From Paenalcaligenes niemegkensis (GTDB lineage Bacteria > Pseudomonadota > Gammaproteobacteria > Burkholderiales > Burkholderiaceae_B), in NCBI RefSeq assembly GCF_022230885.1, contig NZ_JAKGCT010000004.1, positions 1,054,001 to 1,118,000 of the forward strand: 64,000 nucleotides of DNA, given 5' to 3'. The notes under the pieces were generated by a model. The model was given only the letters and a program-made list of their open reading frames with translations. It was not told the origin of the DNA and made no database searches. Numbering within the stretch: the first letter of the stretch is position 1; every line of letters begins with the position of its first letter. This document shows, piece by piece, positions 1 through 10,166 of this stretch. The position numbers and the translations under genes are program-made.

Positions 1-812
1 AAATATCGCTGCCCGCCGGAAAACCTGGCAAGACAGGCAGTGACGCCCTATTACGCATTGCCGAGATGCTCACTTCAAATGGAGCTCCGGACTCACTGTT
101 TATTTTTCAGCTGCCCCGGCTGGACCGCAGCACCCGTAACAGTAAATGGGCACAAGCCATTGAACGCACAGCCGTATGGGTCGACGTACCCGTCATCGAG
201 CGACGGGCGCTGGGCAACTGGATTCAAGTCCGTCTGGCCAGGCAACAGCAACGCGCTGACCGTGAAACGCTCGAATGGCTGTGTGAGAAAGTCGAAGGCA
301 ACTTGCTAGCCGCCCATCAGGAAATAGCCAAGCTAAGTCTGCTCTACCCTGAAGGCGAACTTAGCCTGGAGGAGGTACAACGGGCTGTATTAAATGTAGC
401 TCGCTATAATATCTTTGACTTACGCGACGCCATGCTTGGTGGCAATGCCGAACGTGCCCTGACTATATTGCGCGGCCTTGAAGGCGAAGGCGAAGCCTTG
501 CCCCTGGTGCTTTGGGCCGTAGGCGATGAAATTCGCCTTCTGGCACGGCTGTCACAAGCGCAGGCTGCCGGCCATGACATTAGTGCAGAACTGCGTCGCA
601 ATCGCGTATTTGGAAATCGTGAGCAGTTGCTGCGCCAAACGCTGCAGCGTGTCCCTGCAAGGGCCTGGCCGCCTGCCCTGCAGCATGCGCACGACGTAGA
701 CCGTATCATCAAGGGTTTACATCCGGCGGGCAGGCTTGATGACGCCTGGGAAGAAGCGGCCAGACTCACCCTTCGTGTAGCATTAGCGGGGCAACGGCGC
801 CCTCGCCCCTAA
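1..812 (+). CDS. holA: DNA polymerase III subunit delta, 5'-truncated
   Basis: Clamp-loader subunit that opens the beta sliding clamp during chromosome replication. The frame is open from base 3 with no start before the window edge. About 269 residues are visible against roughly 340 for the family, so the first 70-75 residues are outside the window. Visible landmarks are FIFQLPRLDRSTRNSKW near residue 35, a helical lid segment (VEGNLLAAHQEIAKL) and the C-terminal collar helices ending at LTLRVA. The ATG at 66 is internal to the domain and is not the start. The stop is TAA at 810-812. proA follows 59 bp later on the same strand, after a small hairpin. Family assignment is secure from the continuous match to the HolA pattern; symbol by family knowledge. 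Confidence 0.93.
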   Translation, partial: ISLPAGKPGKTGSDALLRIAEMLTSNGAPDSLFIFQLPRLDRSTRNSKWAQAIERTAVWVDVPVIERRALGNWIQVRLARQQQRADRETLEWLCEKVEGNLLAAHQEIAKLSLLYPEGELSLEEVQRAVLNVARYNIFDLRDAMLGGNAERALTILRGLEGEGEALPLVLWAVGDEIRLLARLSQAQAAGHDISAELRRNRVFGNREQLLRQTLQRVPARAWPPALQHAHDVDRIIKGLHPAGRLDDAWEEAARLTLRVALAGQRRPRP

Positions 813-821
813 CAAGATCTG

Positions 822-851
822 CCCATACCCTTTATAGTATGGGTACACCCT
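822..851 (+). terminator. Hairpin between holA and proA
   Basis: CCCATAC (822-828) pairs with GTATGGG (837-843) across an 8-nt loop and is followed by a T-rich stretch, but not a clean T-run. It may be a weak terminator or intercistronic hairpin after holA. This is seen in sequence; the function is inferred. Confidence 0.35.
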
Positions 852-871
852 CTTTATTTTTGTAATTCATT

Positions 872-2164
872 ATGTCTGAAGCCAATCTTATCGCTGATGA
901 AAAGCCCCTAAGCCTAGCCGATCACATGGTCCAGATAGGCAGGCAAGCCCGCGCGGCTGCCCGTATTATGCGCAACGCCTCGGGGCGTGATAAAGCCCGC
1001 GCACTGCATGTCATGGCAGATCTTCTTGTTGAGCAAAAATCACAACTACAAGAGGCAAATGCCAAAGATCTAATTGCTGCACGCGAACGAGGCATTGAAA
1101 CCGCCCTGCTTGACCGTCTAACCCTTTCCGACCGGGCCTTAGAGTTAATGGCCATCGGCTTACGGCAAATTGCCGATATGCCAGATCCGGTAGGCACGCT
1201 GGGTCCGACCACACAGCGTCCCAACGGCATGCAGGTTGCCCAAATGCGTGTACCCCTGGGGGTGATCGGCATCATCTACGAATCACGTCCAAATGTCACT
1301 ATCGACGCCGCTGCACTGTGCCTCAAGTCAGGCAACGCAACCTTGCTACGGGGCGGAAGCGAGGCGCTGCACTCAAACCTTGCCTTGGGCAAAATCATTC
1401 GTGCCGGGCTGGAAGCCGCCGGACTGCCCGCTAATGCAGTCCAGGTCATCGGCACCACGGATCGTGCCGCTGTCGGCCATCTGATCACCATGACCCAGTA
1501 CGTGGATGTTATTGTGCCCCGGGGTGGAAAAGGCCTTATCGAACGCCTTAGCGCTGAAGCCAAGGTCCCTTTAATCAAGCACCTTGATGGTAATTGCCAT
1601 GTCTACATTGACGCGGCGGCCGATGTGGAAAAAGCACACAAAATTGCCATTAATGCCAAGACCTATCGTTATGGCATTTGCGGTGCCATGGAAACCTTGC
1701 TTGTTCACAGCGACATTGCACCCTCGGTACTCCCCGACCTGGCTCAGGCTCTACTCGACAAAGGCGTTGAACTCCGGGCTTGTGAACGCACCAGCGCCTT
1801 GATCAGCAAGGCTACGCCTGCCACTGAAAGTGATTGGGAAACTGAGTTCCTTGCACCAGTACTGGCGATCCGTATCGTTGATTCAATCGACCAGGCCATT
1901 GATCACATCGCCAAATACAGTTCTGAACATACCGAATCCATTGTCACTGAAGATCTAAGCGCAGCAAGACGTTTTCAGCGTGAAGTCGACTCCAGTTCAG
2001 TATACCTAAACCTGCCTACCTGCTTTGCTGATGGTTTCGAGTATGGGCTGGGTGCGGAAATCGGCATTTCCACCAACCGCCTGCACGCACGTGGGCCTGT
2101 GGGACTCGAAGGTTTAACCACTCAGAAGTGGGTACTTACAGGCGACGGACAAGTACGCGGCTAA
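872..2164 (+). CDS. proA: Glutamate-5-semialdehyde dehydrogenase (gamma-glutamyl phosphate reductase)
   Basis: NADPH-dependent reduction of gamma-glutamyl phosphate to glutamate 5-semialdehyde, the second step of proline synthesis, in the cytosol. The 430-residue length fits the family (about 415-430). The aldehyde-dehydrogenase-like fold shows [14 protein letters not shown] near residue 130, VPRGGKGLI near 215 and the catalytic cysteine Cys270 in [13 protein letters not shown]. The C-terminus carries the conserved [17 protein letters not shown] stretch. The start is the first ATG after the holA hairpin. A HemJ-like gene follows after 3 bp, suggesting cotranscription. No proB lies in the window. 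Confidence 0.97.
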   Translation: MSEANLIADEKPLSLADHMVQIGRQARAAARIMRNASGRDKARALHVMADLLVEQKSQLQEANAKDLIAARERGIETALLDRLTLSDRALELMAIGLRQIADMPDPVGTLGPTTQRPNGMQVAQMRVPLGVIGIIYESRPNVTIDAAALCLKSGNATLLRGGSEALHSNLALGKIIRAGLEAAGLPANAVQVIGTTDRAAVGHLITMTQYVDVIVPRGGKGLIERLSAEAKVPLIKHLDGNCHVYIDAAADVEKAHKIAINAKTYRYGICGAMETLLVHSDIAPSVLPDLAQALLDKGVELRACERTSALISKATPATESDWETEFLAPVLAIRIVDSIDQAIDHIAKYSSEHTESIVTEDLSAARRFQREVDSSSVYLNLPTCFADGFEYGLGAEIGISTNRLHARGPVGLEGLTTQKWVLTGDGQVRG

Positions 2165-2167
2165 GTC

Positions 2168-2584
2168 ATGCTCTGGACCAAAACTTTCCATATTCTATTT
2201 GTTACTTCGTGGTTTGCGGGGCTGTTTTATCTGCCTCGCATCTACGTCAACCTGGCGCAGTCTCAGAACGCTGATACCACCATGGTTTTGCAGGGAATGG
2301 CTCATCGCCTCTACCGCTTCATGTTTCCCCTGGCCATCCTCAGTCTGGTCAGCGGCCTTGCCCTGTTTTTATATTATGGCGTCGGCGTGGGCCGTGGCTG
2401 GATACATGCAAAACTGGTACTTGTGGCAGCACTTGTCCTTTATCATTGGTGGTGTGGCCGCATCCTTCAGCAATTCAAGAACAACAGAAATACCCGTAGT
2501 CATACTTACTACCGCTGGTTCAACGAAATACCGGTTTTGCTGCTATTACTGGTCTTGATTCTGGTAGTTTTAAAACCTTTTTAG
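2168..2584 (+). CDS. HemJ/CopD-like (UPF0093) integral membrane protein
   Basis: Small membrane protein of 138 residues with four predicted membrane helices (about 5-25, 48-70, 76-95 and 116-137). The N-terminus MLWTKTFHILFVTSWFAGL with His8, the LPRIYV stretch around Arg24 and a Lys in HAKLVL are the hallmarks of the UPF0093 family. Some members (HemJ) are the oxygen-independent protoporphyrinogen IX oxidase of heme synthesis; others are annotated CopD-like. No heme or copper genes are adjacent, so the substrate is not settled here. It starts 3 bp after proA, so it is probably translated from the same mRNA. Confidence 0.8.
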   Translation: MLWTKTFHILFVTSWFAGLFYLPRIYVNLAQSQNADTTMVLQGMAHRLYRFMFPLAILSLVSGLALFLYYGVGVGRGWIHAKLVLVAALVLYHWWCGRILQQFKNNRNTRSHTYYRWFNEIPVLLLLLVLILVVLKPF

Positions 2585-2594
2585 TTACTCCTTC

Positions 2595-4117
2595 ATGTCA
2601 GATCAAGATAAACGCAAAACCTTAACCATCCATAAGCGTCCTAGTTCCAAAGAGAGCACGGAACCGCGTCTGCGCAGCGGTGCCCGAGCCAGGGCAGCAA
2701 TGAATATGCAACGCCTGCAAGCCTCTGCCGAAGCAGAAAGCAGCGAAACCCCTGCTGCTTCCACTTCCAAACCGCGCTCCGGCAACGCAGGTGCGCCTTC
2801 CGCTCGCGGCCGTGCTGGCACTCAGGCCCGGCAACAACATCCTTCCCCAATTTCGCACCAACGTGGCGACAAGCCACGACAAAGCTCCGCCCACCGCGAA
2901 CGACGCGGCGCACGTTTCGATAATCCCGAACGGCAATATCAGGAAAAGCAGCCTGTACGCAGCCATCGGCTGGATGAAGTTTTCGGCGTTTTTGCTCCTT
3001 GTCCTCAGGGCCTGGAAGAAGTGCTTAGTACCGAACTGCAAGCCTTGGGCTATGAACACGTTAAAGCCGGACGGGGCGGTTGCCATTTCAGGGCCGACTG
3101 GGCTGGCATTTTAAAGGCCAATCTGTACTCCAGAATCGCTACGCGAATTCTGGTCGAGGTTGCCTATGCTCCGATACAAACCGAAGACGACGTCTTTGAG
3201 CTCGCTTACAACACGCCTTGGGAGCGCTGGTTTGGTGCAGAGCAGACACTCAGGGTTGACACCTCGGCGATACGCAGTCCGATGCAAAGTCTCCAGTTCT
3301 GCAATTTGCGCGCTAAAGATGGAATTTGCGATCGCCTGCGTGACCGTGAGGGCGAGCGCCCCAGCATTGACACCGTCAGACCAGATGCCCGCGTACATCT
3401 ATTTCTCGATGAAAAGTCAGCCACCTTATATTTAGACACCAGTGGTGAATCGTTATTTAAACGTGGCTGGCGTCATAGCAAAGGCGAAGCGCCTTTGCGC
3501 GAAAATCTGGCTGCAGGCATGCTGGCTCTTTCTGACTGGGATCCTAGTCAGGCCTTGATGGATCCCTTCTGTGGCAGCGGCACTATTCTTATTGAAGCCG
3601 CCTGGATTGCGCTGGGAGCGCCCCTGGTATTTGGCGCCCCTTTCAGTTTGAACGGCTGCGAAATCACGACGACCGCCTATGGAAAGACATTAAGGCAGAA
3701 GCGCGTACCCGCATCGCCACGCAACTTGATGCGCCTCTGGTCGGCTATGATCTCGATCCCGCAGCCATCCAAGCCGCCAAAGAAAACCTGGATCGCTCAC
3801 ACCTCACCGAAAACACCATTCGCTTTGAAGTGGCAAATGCCCTGGATGTCATGCCTGTGGCCGAAACCGGATGGATAGTGTCCAACCCGCCCTATGGCGA
3901 ACGCCTTGAGGGTACCAACGACGAGTTCTGGCGCGAATGGTCTGCCCATTTAAAACAGAACTATACCGGCTGGGATATCAACCTCATCACCAGCGATCTC
4001 GACTTGCCAAGCTACCTACGACTAAAGGCCAAGCGCCGAACTCCACTTTTTAACGGTGCCCTGGACTGTCGCCTGTTCAACTTCGAGATGGTGCAAGCCA
4101 GCTATCGCAAGCCTTAA
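2595..4117 (+). pseudogene. rlmL: THUMP-domain 23S rRNA guanine-N2 methyltransferase, RlmL type (frameshifted in this sequence)
   Basis: SAM-dependent methylation of 23S rRNA. The first frame (2595 to about 3645) has a roughly 125-residue basic, low-complexity N-terminal extension. A ferredoxin-like/THUMP region follows, starting near FAPCPQGLEEVLSTELQ, and then methyltransferase motif DPFCGSGTILIEAA. The second frame (about 3644-4117) continues it with FERLRNHDDRLW, VGYDLDPAAIQAA and the catalytic NPPYGERL motif. The frames join if one base is restored in or beside the CCCC-TTT run at 3637-3643. The repaired gene is 507 codons. It corresponds to the RlmL part only, not the longer fused RlmKL of enterobacteria. 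A single-base undercall is more likely than decay because both halves keep all motifs. Confidence 0.85.
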
Positions 4118-4165
4118 GGCAATCGCATAATAGCAACAACAGCCAGATTAAACTTGATGAAACAA

Positions 4166-4195
4166 AGGGTTAACCCTAGAATAGGGGTTAACCCT
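4166..4195. repeat. Twin perfect palindromes GGGTTAACCC
   Basis: AGGGTTAACCCT (4166-4177) and AGGGGTTAACCCTA, core 4185-4194, carry the same 10-bp perfect palindrome with centres 18 bp apart. They lie about 25-50 bp before the 46-codon ORF at 4216 and 49 bp after the rlmL stop. The spacing (nearly two helical turns) suggests a dimer-of-dimers operator. No regulator is recognised. Confidence 0.6.
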
Positions 4196-4215
4196 AAATT
4201 TTACCGAGTGTACTC

Positions 4216-4356
4216 ATGTGGAATCTTAATACTCAAGCCTACCTGTCGGACGATCTTGAGCGTCGCTTGCTACAACGCGCTATCGAAGAACAGTTTCGTT
4301 TTCGTCCTGTTCAGGCAGTAAAGAATTTGTTTGCCCGTTTATTTCAGACAGCCTAA
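4216..4356 (+). CDS. Small protein, 46 residues, unrecognised
   Basis: An ATG-to-TAA frame of 46 sense codons filling most of the gap between rlmL and the RDD gene. The product begins MWNLNTQAYLSDD and ends AVKNLFARLFQTA. It looks like two short helices: an acidic/arginine-rich first half (DDLERRLLQRAIEEQF) and a basic amphipathic second half. There are no cysteines and no membrane segment. The upstream GAGTG is only a weak ribosome-binding site. Twin palindromes lie directly upstream, as expected for a regulated promoter. Codon use resembles the neighbours. The size and Arg-rich helix recall small DUF1127-like proteins, but the characteristic C-terminal motif is absent, so I assign no family. 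Confidence 0.5.
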   Translation: MWNLNTQAYLSDDLERRLLQRAIEEQFRFRPVQAVKNLFARLFQTA

Positions 4357-4451
4357 GTTTCAGGGGCATCGCAAGGCAACGCAGGTAGACACGCCTAAGT
4401 TGCCAATTTGCGGGATAATAAGGCTTTACTGATATTTTCCTGCCTATCACG

Positions 4452-4988
4452 ATGTGCTCCTCCGCAACACCTTCTACCCCTTTGCCTTCTGCGCCTAGCC
4501 GTCGACGCCTATTCGCCTCAATGATGTACGAAAGCGTCCTGCTATTCGGCGTGGTGGTAGCTACAGCTCTTATTTTTGATATTGCCACCAAAAGCTATCA
4601 CGCCTTATATATGCGTCATGCTCGGCAATTCATCCTCTTCCTCGCTATTGGGCTTTACTTCATGCTGTGCTGGCGCCGTTCCGGCCAGACCTTACCCATG
4701 AAGACGTGGTATATGCGCATTGAAGACCGTGACGGCAGCAAGCCTCACTACTTCAGGTTGCTTCTGCGATATCTACTGTTGTGGCCTCTCCCCTTGGCCA
4801 GCGCGCTATTCGTGCAATACTTATCAAGACGCAGCGGCTATACCTCCACCGATTTACTTATCGTAGCCGCACCGTTCAGCATTTTTATCTGGTCATGGTT
4901 TGATAAAGACGGGTACTTCATGCACGATCGTCTGGCGGGTACCAGGCTGGTAGACTTGCAAGCCCGTGCTACTAAAGGCGGTACTTAA
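4452..4988 (+). CDS. RDD-family membrane protein
   Basis: 178 residues with an N-terminal Pro/Ser-rich cytosolic tail (1-17) and then the RDD domain. Positively charged RRRLFASMMYE leads into a first membrane helix (about 25-45), with further helices around 59-75, 103-124 and 135-150. The C-terminus carries the typical HDRLAGTRLV motif of this family. Some RDD proteins act in ion or compatible-solute transport, but no specific function can be inferred. It is monocistronic-looking, with gaps of about 95 bp before and 120 bp after. Confidence 0.85.
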   Translation: MCSSATPSTPLPSAPSRRRLFASMMYESVLLFGVVVATALIFDIATKSYHALYMRHARQFILFLAIGLYFMLCWRRSGQTLPMKTWYMRIEDRDGSKPHYFRLLLRYLLLWPLPLASALFVQYLSRRSGYTSTDLLIVAAPFSIFIWSWFDKDGYFMHDRLAGTRLVDLQARATKGGT

Positions 4989-5108
4989 GCAAAGCCCTCG
5001 TTTGGTACTCTTGTGACAGCTTTATTTCGGGCTATTGAAAACAACGCGTTACCCCCCATGTAATAGCTATTGTCTTTACATCTATTTCGTACGCTTAGGG
5101 CGCATCCA

Positions 5109-6026
5109 ATGACCGACCACTTAAAAAAATATCTGTTCGCAGACCGCAGCACACGTGCTCAGACTGTGTCGCTTGAAAATGCTTGGCGTACAGGTTTGTC
5201 TCATCAGCAATACCCTGAAAACGTGCAAAATCTCTTGGGCGAACTAACAGCTGCCGCCGTGTTGCTGGCGGGTAATCTCAAATTTGAAGGCTCCCTTGTC
5301 TTGCAGATTCAAGGTGATGGCCCTATTGCTTTGCTGGTGGTTGAGTGCTCGTCAGAACTTAATATCCGCGCGACGGTTTCCTTGCGCGAAAATCAAAGTA
5401 TCGATGCTGACGCCAGTTTTCAGCAATTGCTTAACGCCAATGGTAACGGGCGTTTTATTGTGGTACTGGATCCCGATTCCGCGAACTCCGATATGCAGCC
5501 TTACCAAGGTGTGGTGCCTCTTGAAGGCGACACTGTTGCCGATGTGCTCGAAGATTACATGCGTAGCTCTGAGCAGCTTGATACCAAAATCTGGCTGCAG
5601 GCTCGCAACGACAAGGCCGTAGGTCTGCTGTTGCAAAAATTACCAGGCAGCGGTGGCGACCAGCCTGAAGTAGACACCGAAGAAACCTGGCAGCGTGCCA
5701 AACAGCTGGCAGCTACCATTCAGCCAGAAGAGCTGCTTGCTGTATCCCCTGACACCCTTATTCATCGGCTGTTCTGGGAAGAAGACCTAATTGCTCTGGA
5801 CGGTGCTCCCGTGCAATGGCATTGCCCTTGTTCGCGTGAACGGGTGGCGAAAATGCTTAATATGCTGGGACGAGATGAAATCGAAAGCATATTATCCGAG
5901 CGAGACATTATCGAAATCTCATGTAATTTTTGCGGAAAGCCTTACGAGTTTGATGCAGTAGATTGCGCTGGTTTATTTATTGACAACCCCGACAGCCTGC
6001 AAGACGGTGGAAACACTGTGCATTAA
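5109..6026 (+). CDS. hslO: Redox-regulated holdase chaperone Hsp33
   Basis: Cytosolic chaperone activated by oxidative stress through disulfide formation that releases zinc. 305 residues, family-typical. The C-terminal redox switch is complete: CxC (Cys239, Cys241 in WHCPCSRERV) and CxxC (Cys272, Cys275 in SCNFCGKPYEF). I chose the ATG at 5109 (MTDHLKKYLF); an upstream in-frame TTG at 5070 would add 13 residues that do not match the family. The codons near the start include an intact run of seven A, showing that such runs are not always miscalled here. A strong terminator follows at 6096-6124. Confidence 0.96.
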   Translation: MTDHLKKYLFADRSTRAQTVSLENAWRTGLSHQQYPENVQNLLGELTAAAVLLAGNLKFEGSLVLQIQGDGPIALLVVECSSELNIRATVSLRENQSIDADASFQQLLNANGNGRFIVVLDPDSANSDMQPYQGVVPLEGDTVADVLEDYMRSSEQLDTKIWLQARNDKAVGLLLQKLPGSGGDQPEVDTEETWQRAKQLAATIQPEELLAVSPDTLIHRLFWEEDLIALDGAPVQWHCPCSRERVAKMLNMLGRDEIESILSERDIIEISCNFCGKPYEFDAVDCAGLFIDNPDSLQDGGNTVH

Positions 6027-6095
6027 TTAGCAGCTCGTACTAAACACAGCGGATGAATCTCACACTGTCCCGTGAGTCTCTCGCTTGCAGATAGG

Positions 6096-6124
6096 AAAAT
6101 GGATGCCCAGGCATCCATTTTTTT
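6096..6124 (+). terminator. Rho-independent terminator after hslO
   Basis: ATGGATGCC (6099-6107) pairs with GGCATCCAT (6110-6118) over a very short loop, flanked by an A-run and followed by T's to 6124. It lies about 70 bp downstream of the hslO stop and immediately before the TadE-like gene. Confidence 0.8.
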
Positions 6125-6144
6125 CGAGTGTACACAGGGACAAA

Positions 6145-6936
6145 ATGACCATTCATCAGGCTAGGAATTACAGCGGCAGGCAGCAGGGATCAAGCAGCAC
6201 CGAGTTTACTATTATTGCAATTTTGCTATTGCTCTTAGCACTGAGCATTTATGAAATTGCGCGGGCCCATGCCTTGCGCCAGCTTATGCAACAGGCACTA
6301 CAAGAAAGCGCTCGGGCGGCTGCTATCCATCACCTGGAGCCTGATATCGCGGTAGATCGCTTTAACGAAGCCATGTTGCCCTGGTGGGCCACAAGCGGGG
6401 GAACATCTGCTCAGGCACAGCAACAAAGCTATCAGCGCTTTCGAGCCAAATATCAACTCCACCCCTGGCAAATCACTATTTTATCGCCCAATGAAGAAAG
6501 TTTTAAAAGACACGCAGACAACAGGGCCAAACAAGAAGCGGGTACGGCTTTTCCCACAATCAATAATCACTACCAGTATGAACATCATATCGGGCTATTA
6601 AGAAACAACAGGGAACCCCTGCCCGGGCCGCTACCAGATTTTCAGTCCCATCCTTCCATATTTGAGGCGAATACAATCACTCTGCAAGGCATATATCTGT
6701 ATGAACCCCGCCTACTTGCGCTGCGCGCCATTATCGCTGCCGCCTCAAGCCTTAACAGCGCAAGCAGCTACGGGCGGCAAGCACTGGCCAAGGGGTTGAT
6801 ACCATTACGGGTTGAGTTGTCGCTAGGAGCCCAGAGCCATCCGGTACGATGGCCCATCAGCGCTCATAGTGCCATACAGCGCGCCAGCACCCGCTATGCC
6901 CCGCCAATGCCCAGTACTTATGAACGAATTCGCTGA
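6145..6936 (+). CDS. TadE-like single-pass membrane protein
   Basis: 263 residues. After a short polar N-terminus comes a TadE-like segment: QQGSSSTEFTIIAILLLLL gives the conserved Glu before a hydrophobic helix (about residues 18-40). The helix is followed by an alanine/glutamine-rich amphipathic stretch (ALRQLMQQALQESARAA). This is the pattern of TadE/TadG pseudopilins, which are processed and assembled with Flp/Tad pili. The remaining 200 residues are not recognised. I chose ATG 6145 because CAGGGA precedes it at good spacing; an upstream ATG at 6085 reads through the hslO terminator. No other tad/flp genes are in the window, so it is an orphan here. Confidence 0.6.
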   Translation: MTIHQARNYSGRQQGSSSTEFTIIAILLLLLALSIYEIARAHALRQLMQQALQESARAAAIHHLEPDIAVDRFNEAMLPWWATSGGTSAQAQQQSYQRFRAKYQLHPWQITILSPNEESFKRHADNRAKQEAGTAFPTINNHYQYEHHIGLLRNNREPLPGPLPDFQSHPSIFEANTITLQGIYLYEPRLLALRAIIAAASSLNSASSYGRQALAKGLIPLRVELSLGAQSHPVRWPISAHSAIQRASTRYAPPMPSTYERIR

Positions 6937-7006
6937 CGAGCTGCTAAATGACCGGGTGAGGAAAGTCTGATGCCTACGCTCTCTAAATTACTGCAATGCC
7001 CGCTTG

Positions 7007-7306
7007 TTAGCGGGTATTGATTTCTGAAGTCGCATTTTCGGGAAGTATTTGAACAAAAATCTCATCTTCGTGAAACATGCCAAGTTCTGAGCGCGCGCGT
7101 TCTTCTATGGCCTGCGTACCGCTTTTTAAATCTTGTACTTCGGCAAGCAGCGCATTGTTTCGAGCCTGTAAGGCTTCGTTGGTTTCTTGCTGACTATCGA
7201 GTCGCGCCTGCGTTTCACGCACACGTTCCCAACCACTTTTTCCAAACCACAATGCATATTGGGTTACGAGGTTTAAAACGATCAATAGCAATAAAAGCAG
7301 GCGCAT
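7007..7306 (-). CDS. ftsB: Cell division protein FtsB
   Basis: Bitopic inner-membrane protein of the FtsQBL septal complex. 99 residues: a membrane helix at residues 1-22 (MRLLLLLLIVLNLVTQYAL) and then a periplasmic coiled coil about 28-72 with regular leucine/alanine heptads. The tail contains the conserved ARSELGMFHEDEIFVQI segment. It lies 48 bp downstream of eno, the usual eno-ftsB arrangement, with a 7-bp hairpin between them. The stop codon falls in the loop of a small CCCGC/GCGGG hairpin (6999-7014). Confidence 0.93.
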   Translation of the reverse strand: MRLLLLLLIVLNLVTQYALWFGKSGWERVRETQARLDSQQETNEALQARNNALLAEVQDLKSGTQAIEERARSELGMFHEDEIFVQILPENATSEINTR

Positions 7307-7323
7307 ATGTGTCTGGCTAATAA

Positions 7324-7341
7324 GGCGGCAATAATGCCGCC
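7324..7341 (-). other. Intercistronic hairpin between eno and ftsB
   Basis: GGCGGCA (7324-7330) and TGCCGCC (7335-7341) form a perfect 7-bp stem with a 4-nt loop. There is no T-run after it in the direction of transcription, so it is more likely an mRNA-stabilising or attenuating hairpin than a terminator. Confidence 0.45.
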
Positions 7342-7354
7342 TATGGATTAATGT

Positions 7355-8960
<1,606 letters not shown>

Positions 8961-9245
8961 TTACAGCCCTTGCACTACGTACATGGTCATATCGGCGGCG
9001 CCATCGCGTGCCTGACGGGCAGCTACATATTCGGGTGAAGCATGGAAAGCTTCAGCGGCATCAAGGGAGTCGAACTCCATGATGACCGTGCGCGTAGGCG
9101 CATCGCCTTCGAGGGGCCGTGTTTCACCGCCGCGTGCAAGCACTCGCACACCATGAGTTTGCATTGCATGCGAAGAAAGCTGTTGATAAAGCTTATATTG
9201 TTCCGGATTCGTAACAACAACATTAGCAATTAAATAAGACGCCAT
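8961..9245 (-). CDS. DUF1330 domain-containing protein
   Basis: A 94-residue ferredoxin-like (dimeric alpha-beta barrel) protein. ASYLIANVVVTNPEQYKLY at the N-terminus, a GGETRPLEG turn and IMEFDSLDAAEAFHASPEY are characteristic of DUF1330. The family is small and cytosolic and its biochemical role is not established. I start at ATG 9245 because AGGAG lies 6 nt upstream; a GTG at 9251 would overlap that ribosome-binding site. It sits 10 bp after kdsA and ahead of eno on the same strand, so it may be expressed with kdsA. Confidence 0.85.
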   Translation of the reverse strand: MASYLIANVVVTNPEQYKLYQQLSSHAMQTHGVRVLARGGETRPLEGDAPTRTVIMEFDSLDAAEAFHASPEYVAARQARDGAADMTMYVVQGL

Positions 9246-9255
9246 GGACACTCCT

Positions 9256-10109
9256 TTATTTCCAGCTTAAGTTAAGTACGTTATTGTTTTTTACCACATC
9301 ATCGAGTTCTTTTAAGGAACGTAATAATGCCGGCATATGAGCTAACGGCACGGAATTCGGACCATCGGACATGGCTTTTGATGGATCGGGATGAGTTTCC
9401 ATGAACAAGCCGGCAATGCCGACTGCGACGGCCGCACGTGCCAGCACCGGCACAAACTCACTTTGCCCGCCAGAACTGCTTCCTTGGCCACCCGGCAACT
9501 GCACGGAATGGGTAGCATCAAAAACGACCGGGCATTGCGTCTCGCGCATAATGACCAGGGAGCGCATATCGGAGACAAGATTATTGTAACCAAATGAAGC
9601 GCCCCGTTCGCAGACCATGATTGTAGAACCATCGCCCCCGGCATCTATGGCTGCCGCCCTGGCTTTTTCGACCACATGCACCATGTCATGAGGCGCCAGA
9701 AACTGCCCTTTCTTAATGTTTACCGGCTTCAGGGTGGCGGCACAAGCCTGGATAAAATCAGTCTGGCGACACAAGAAAGCCGGTGTCTGCAATACATCGA
9801 CGATGGCTGCGACATCATCAACCTGAGCCTTATCGTGTACATCGGTCAATACAGGAACGCCAAATTCAGCACGTACATCGGCCAGGATTTGCAGGCCCTC
9901 GTGCATACCGGGACCGCGGAAGGAACTTCCGGAACTGCGATTGGCTTTGTCGAATGAACTTTTATATATAAAAGGGATGCCCAGCTGATCGGTAATCTCT
10001 TTAAGCGCTCCCGCCGTATCAAATGCCATCTGACGAGACTCAATCACGCATGGGCCAGCAATAAGAAAAAAGGTTGGTCCAGGCCAACTGTAAAACCGCA
10101 TAACTCCAT
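9256..10109 (-). CDS. kdsA: 3-deoxy-8-phosphooctulonate (KDO-8-P) synthase, N-terminus frameshifted
   Basis: Condenses phosphoenolpyruvate with arabinose 5-phosphate, the committed step to KDO for LPS. The core is intact: [54 protein letters not shown] and ETHPDP. As written, the core frame has no proper start. The true start is probably ATG at 10109 ([13 protein letters not shown]) with GGGAG 5 nt upstream. That frame meets the core only if the A6 run at 10066-10071 (T6 on the coding strand) is lengthened by one, giving [10 protein letters not shown] and 284 residues, family length. An in-frame ATG inside the first 20 codons of the core frame is an alternative literal start. It lies downstream of pyrG. 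Confidence 0.9.
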
Positions 10110-10166
10110 GAGAGCTCCCTTTTAAGATAAGTATTGCCAACAATAGCTAGCAGACCTTCACTATAA

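Noticed and set aside
5070..5108. Upstream TTG start for hslO
   Set aside because: Adds 13 residues not seen in Hsp33; the ATG at 5109 begins the conserved MTDHLKKYLF.
6958..6967. GAGGAAAGTC, resembling the start of bacterial RNase P RNA
   Set aside because: The gap between the TadE-like gene and ftsB is only 70 bp and none of the other conserved RNase P elements follow.
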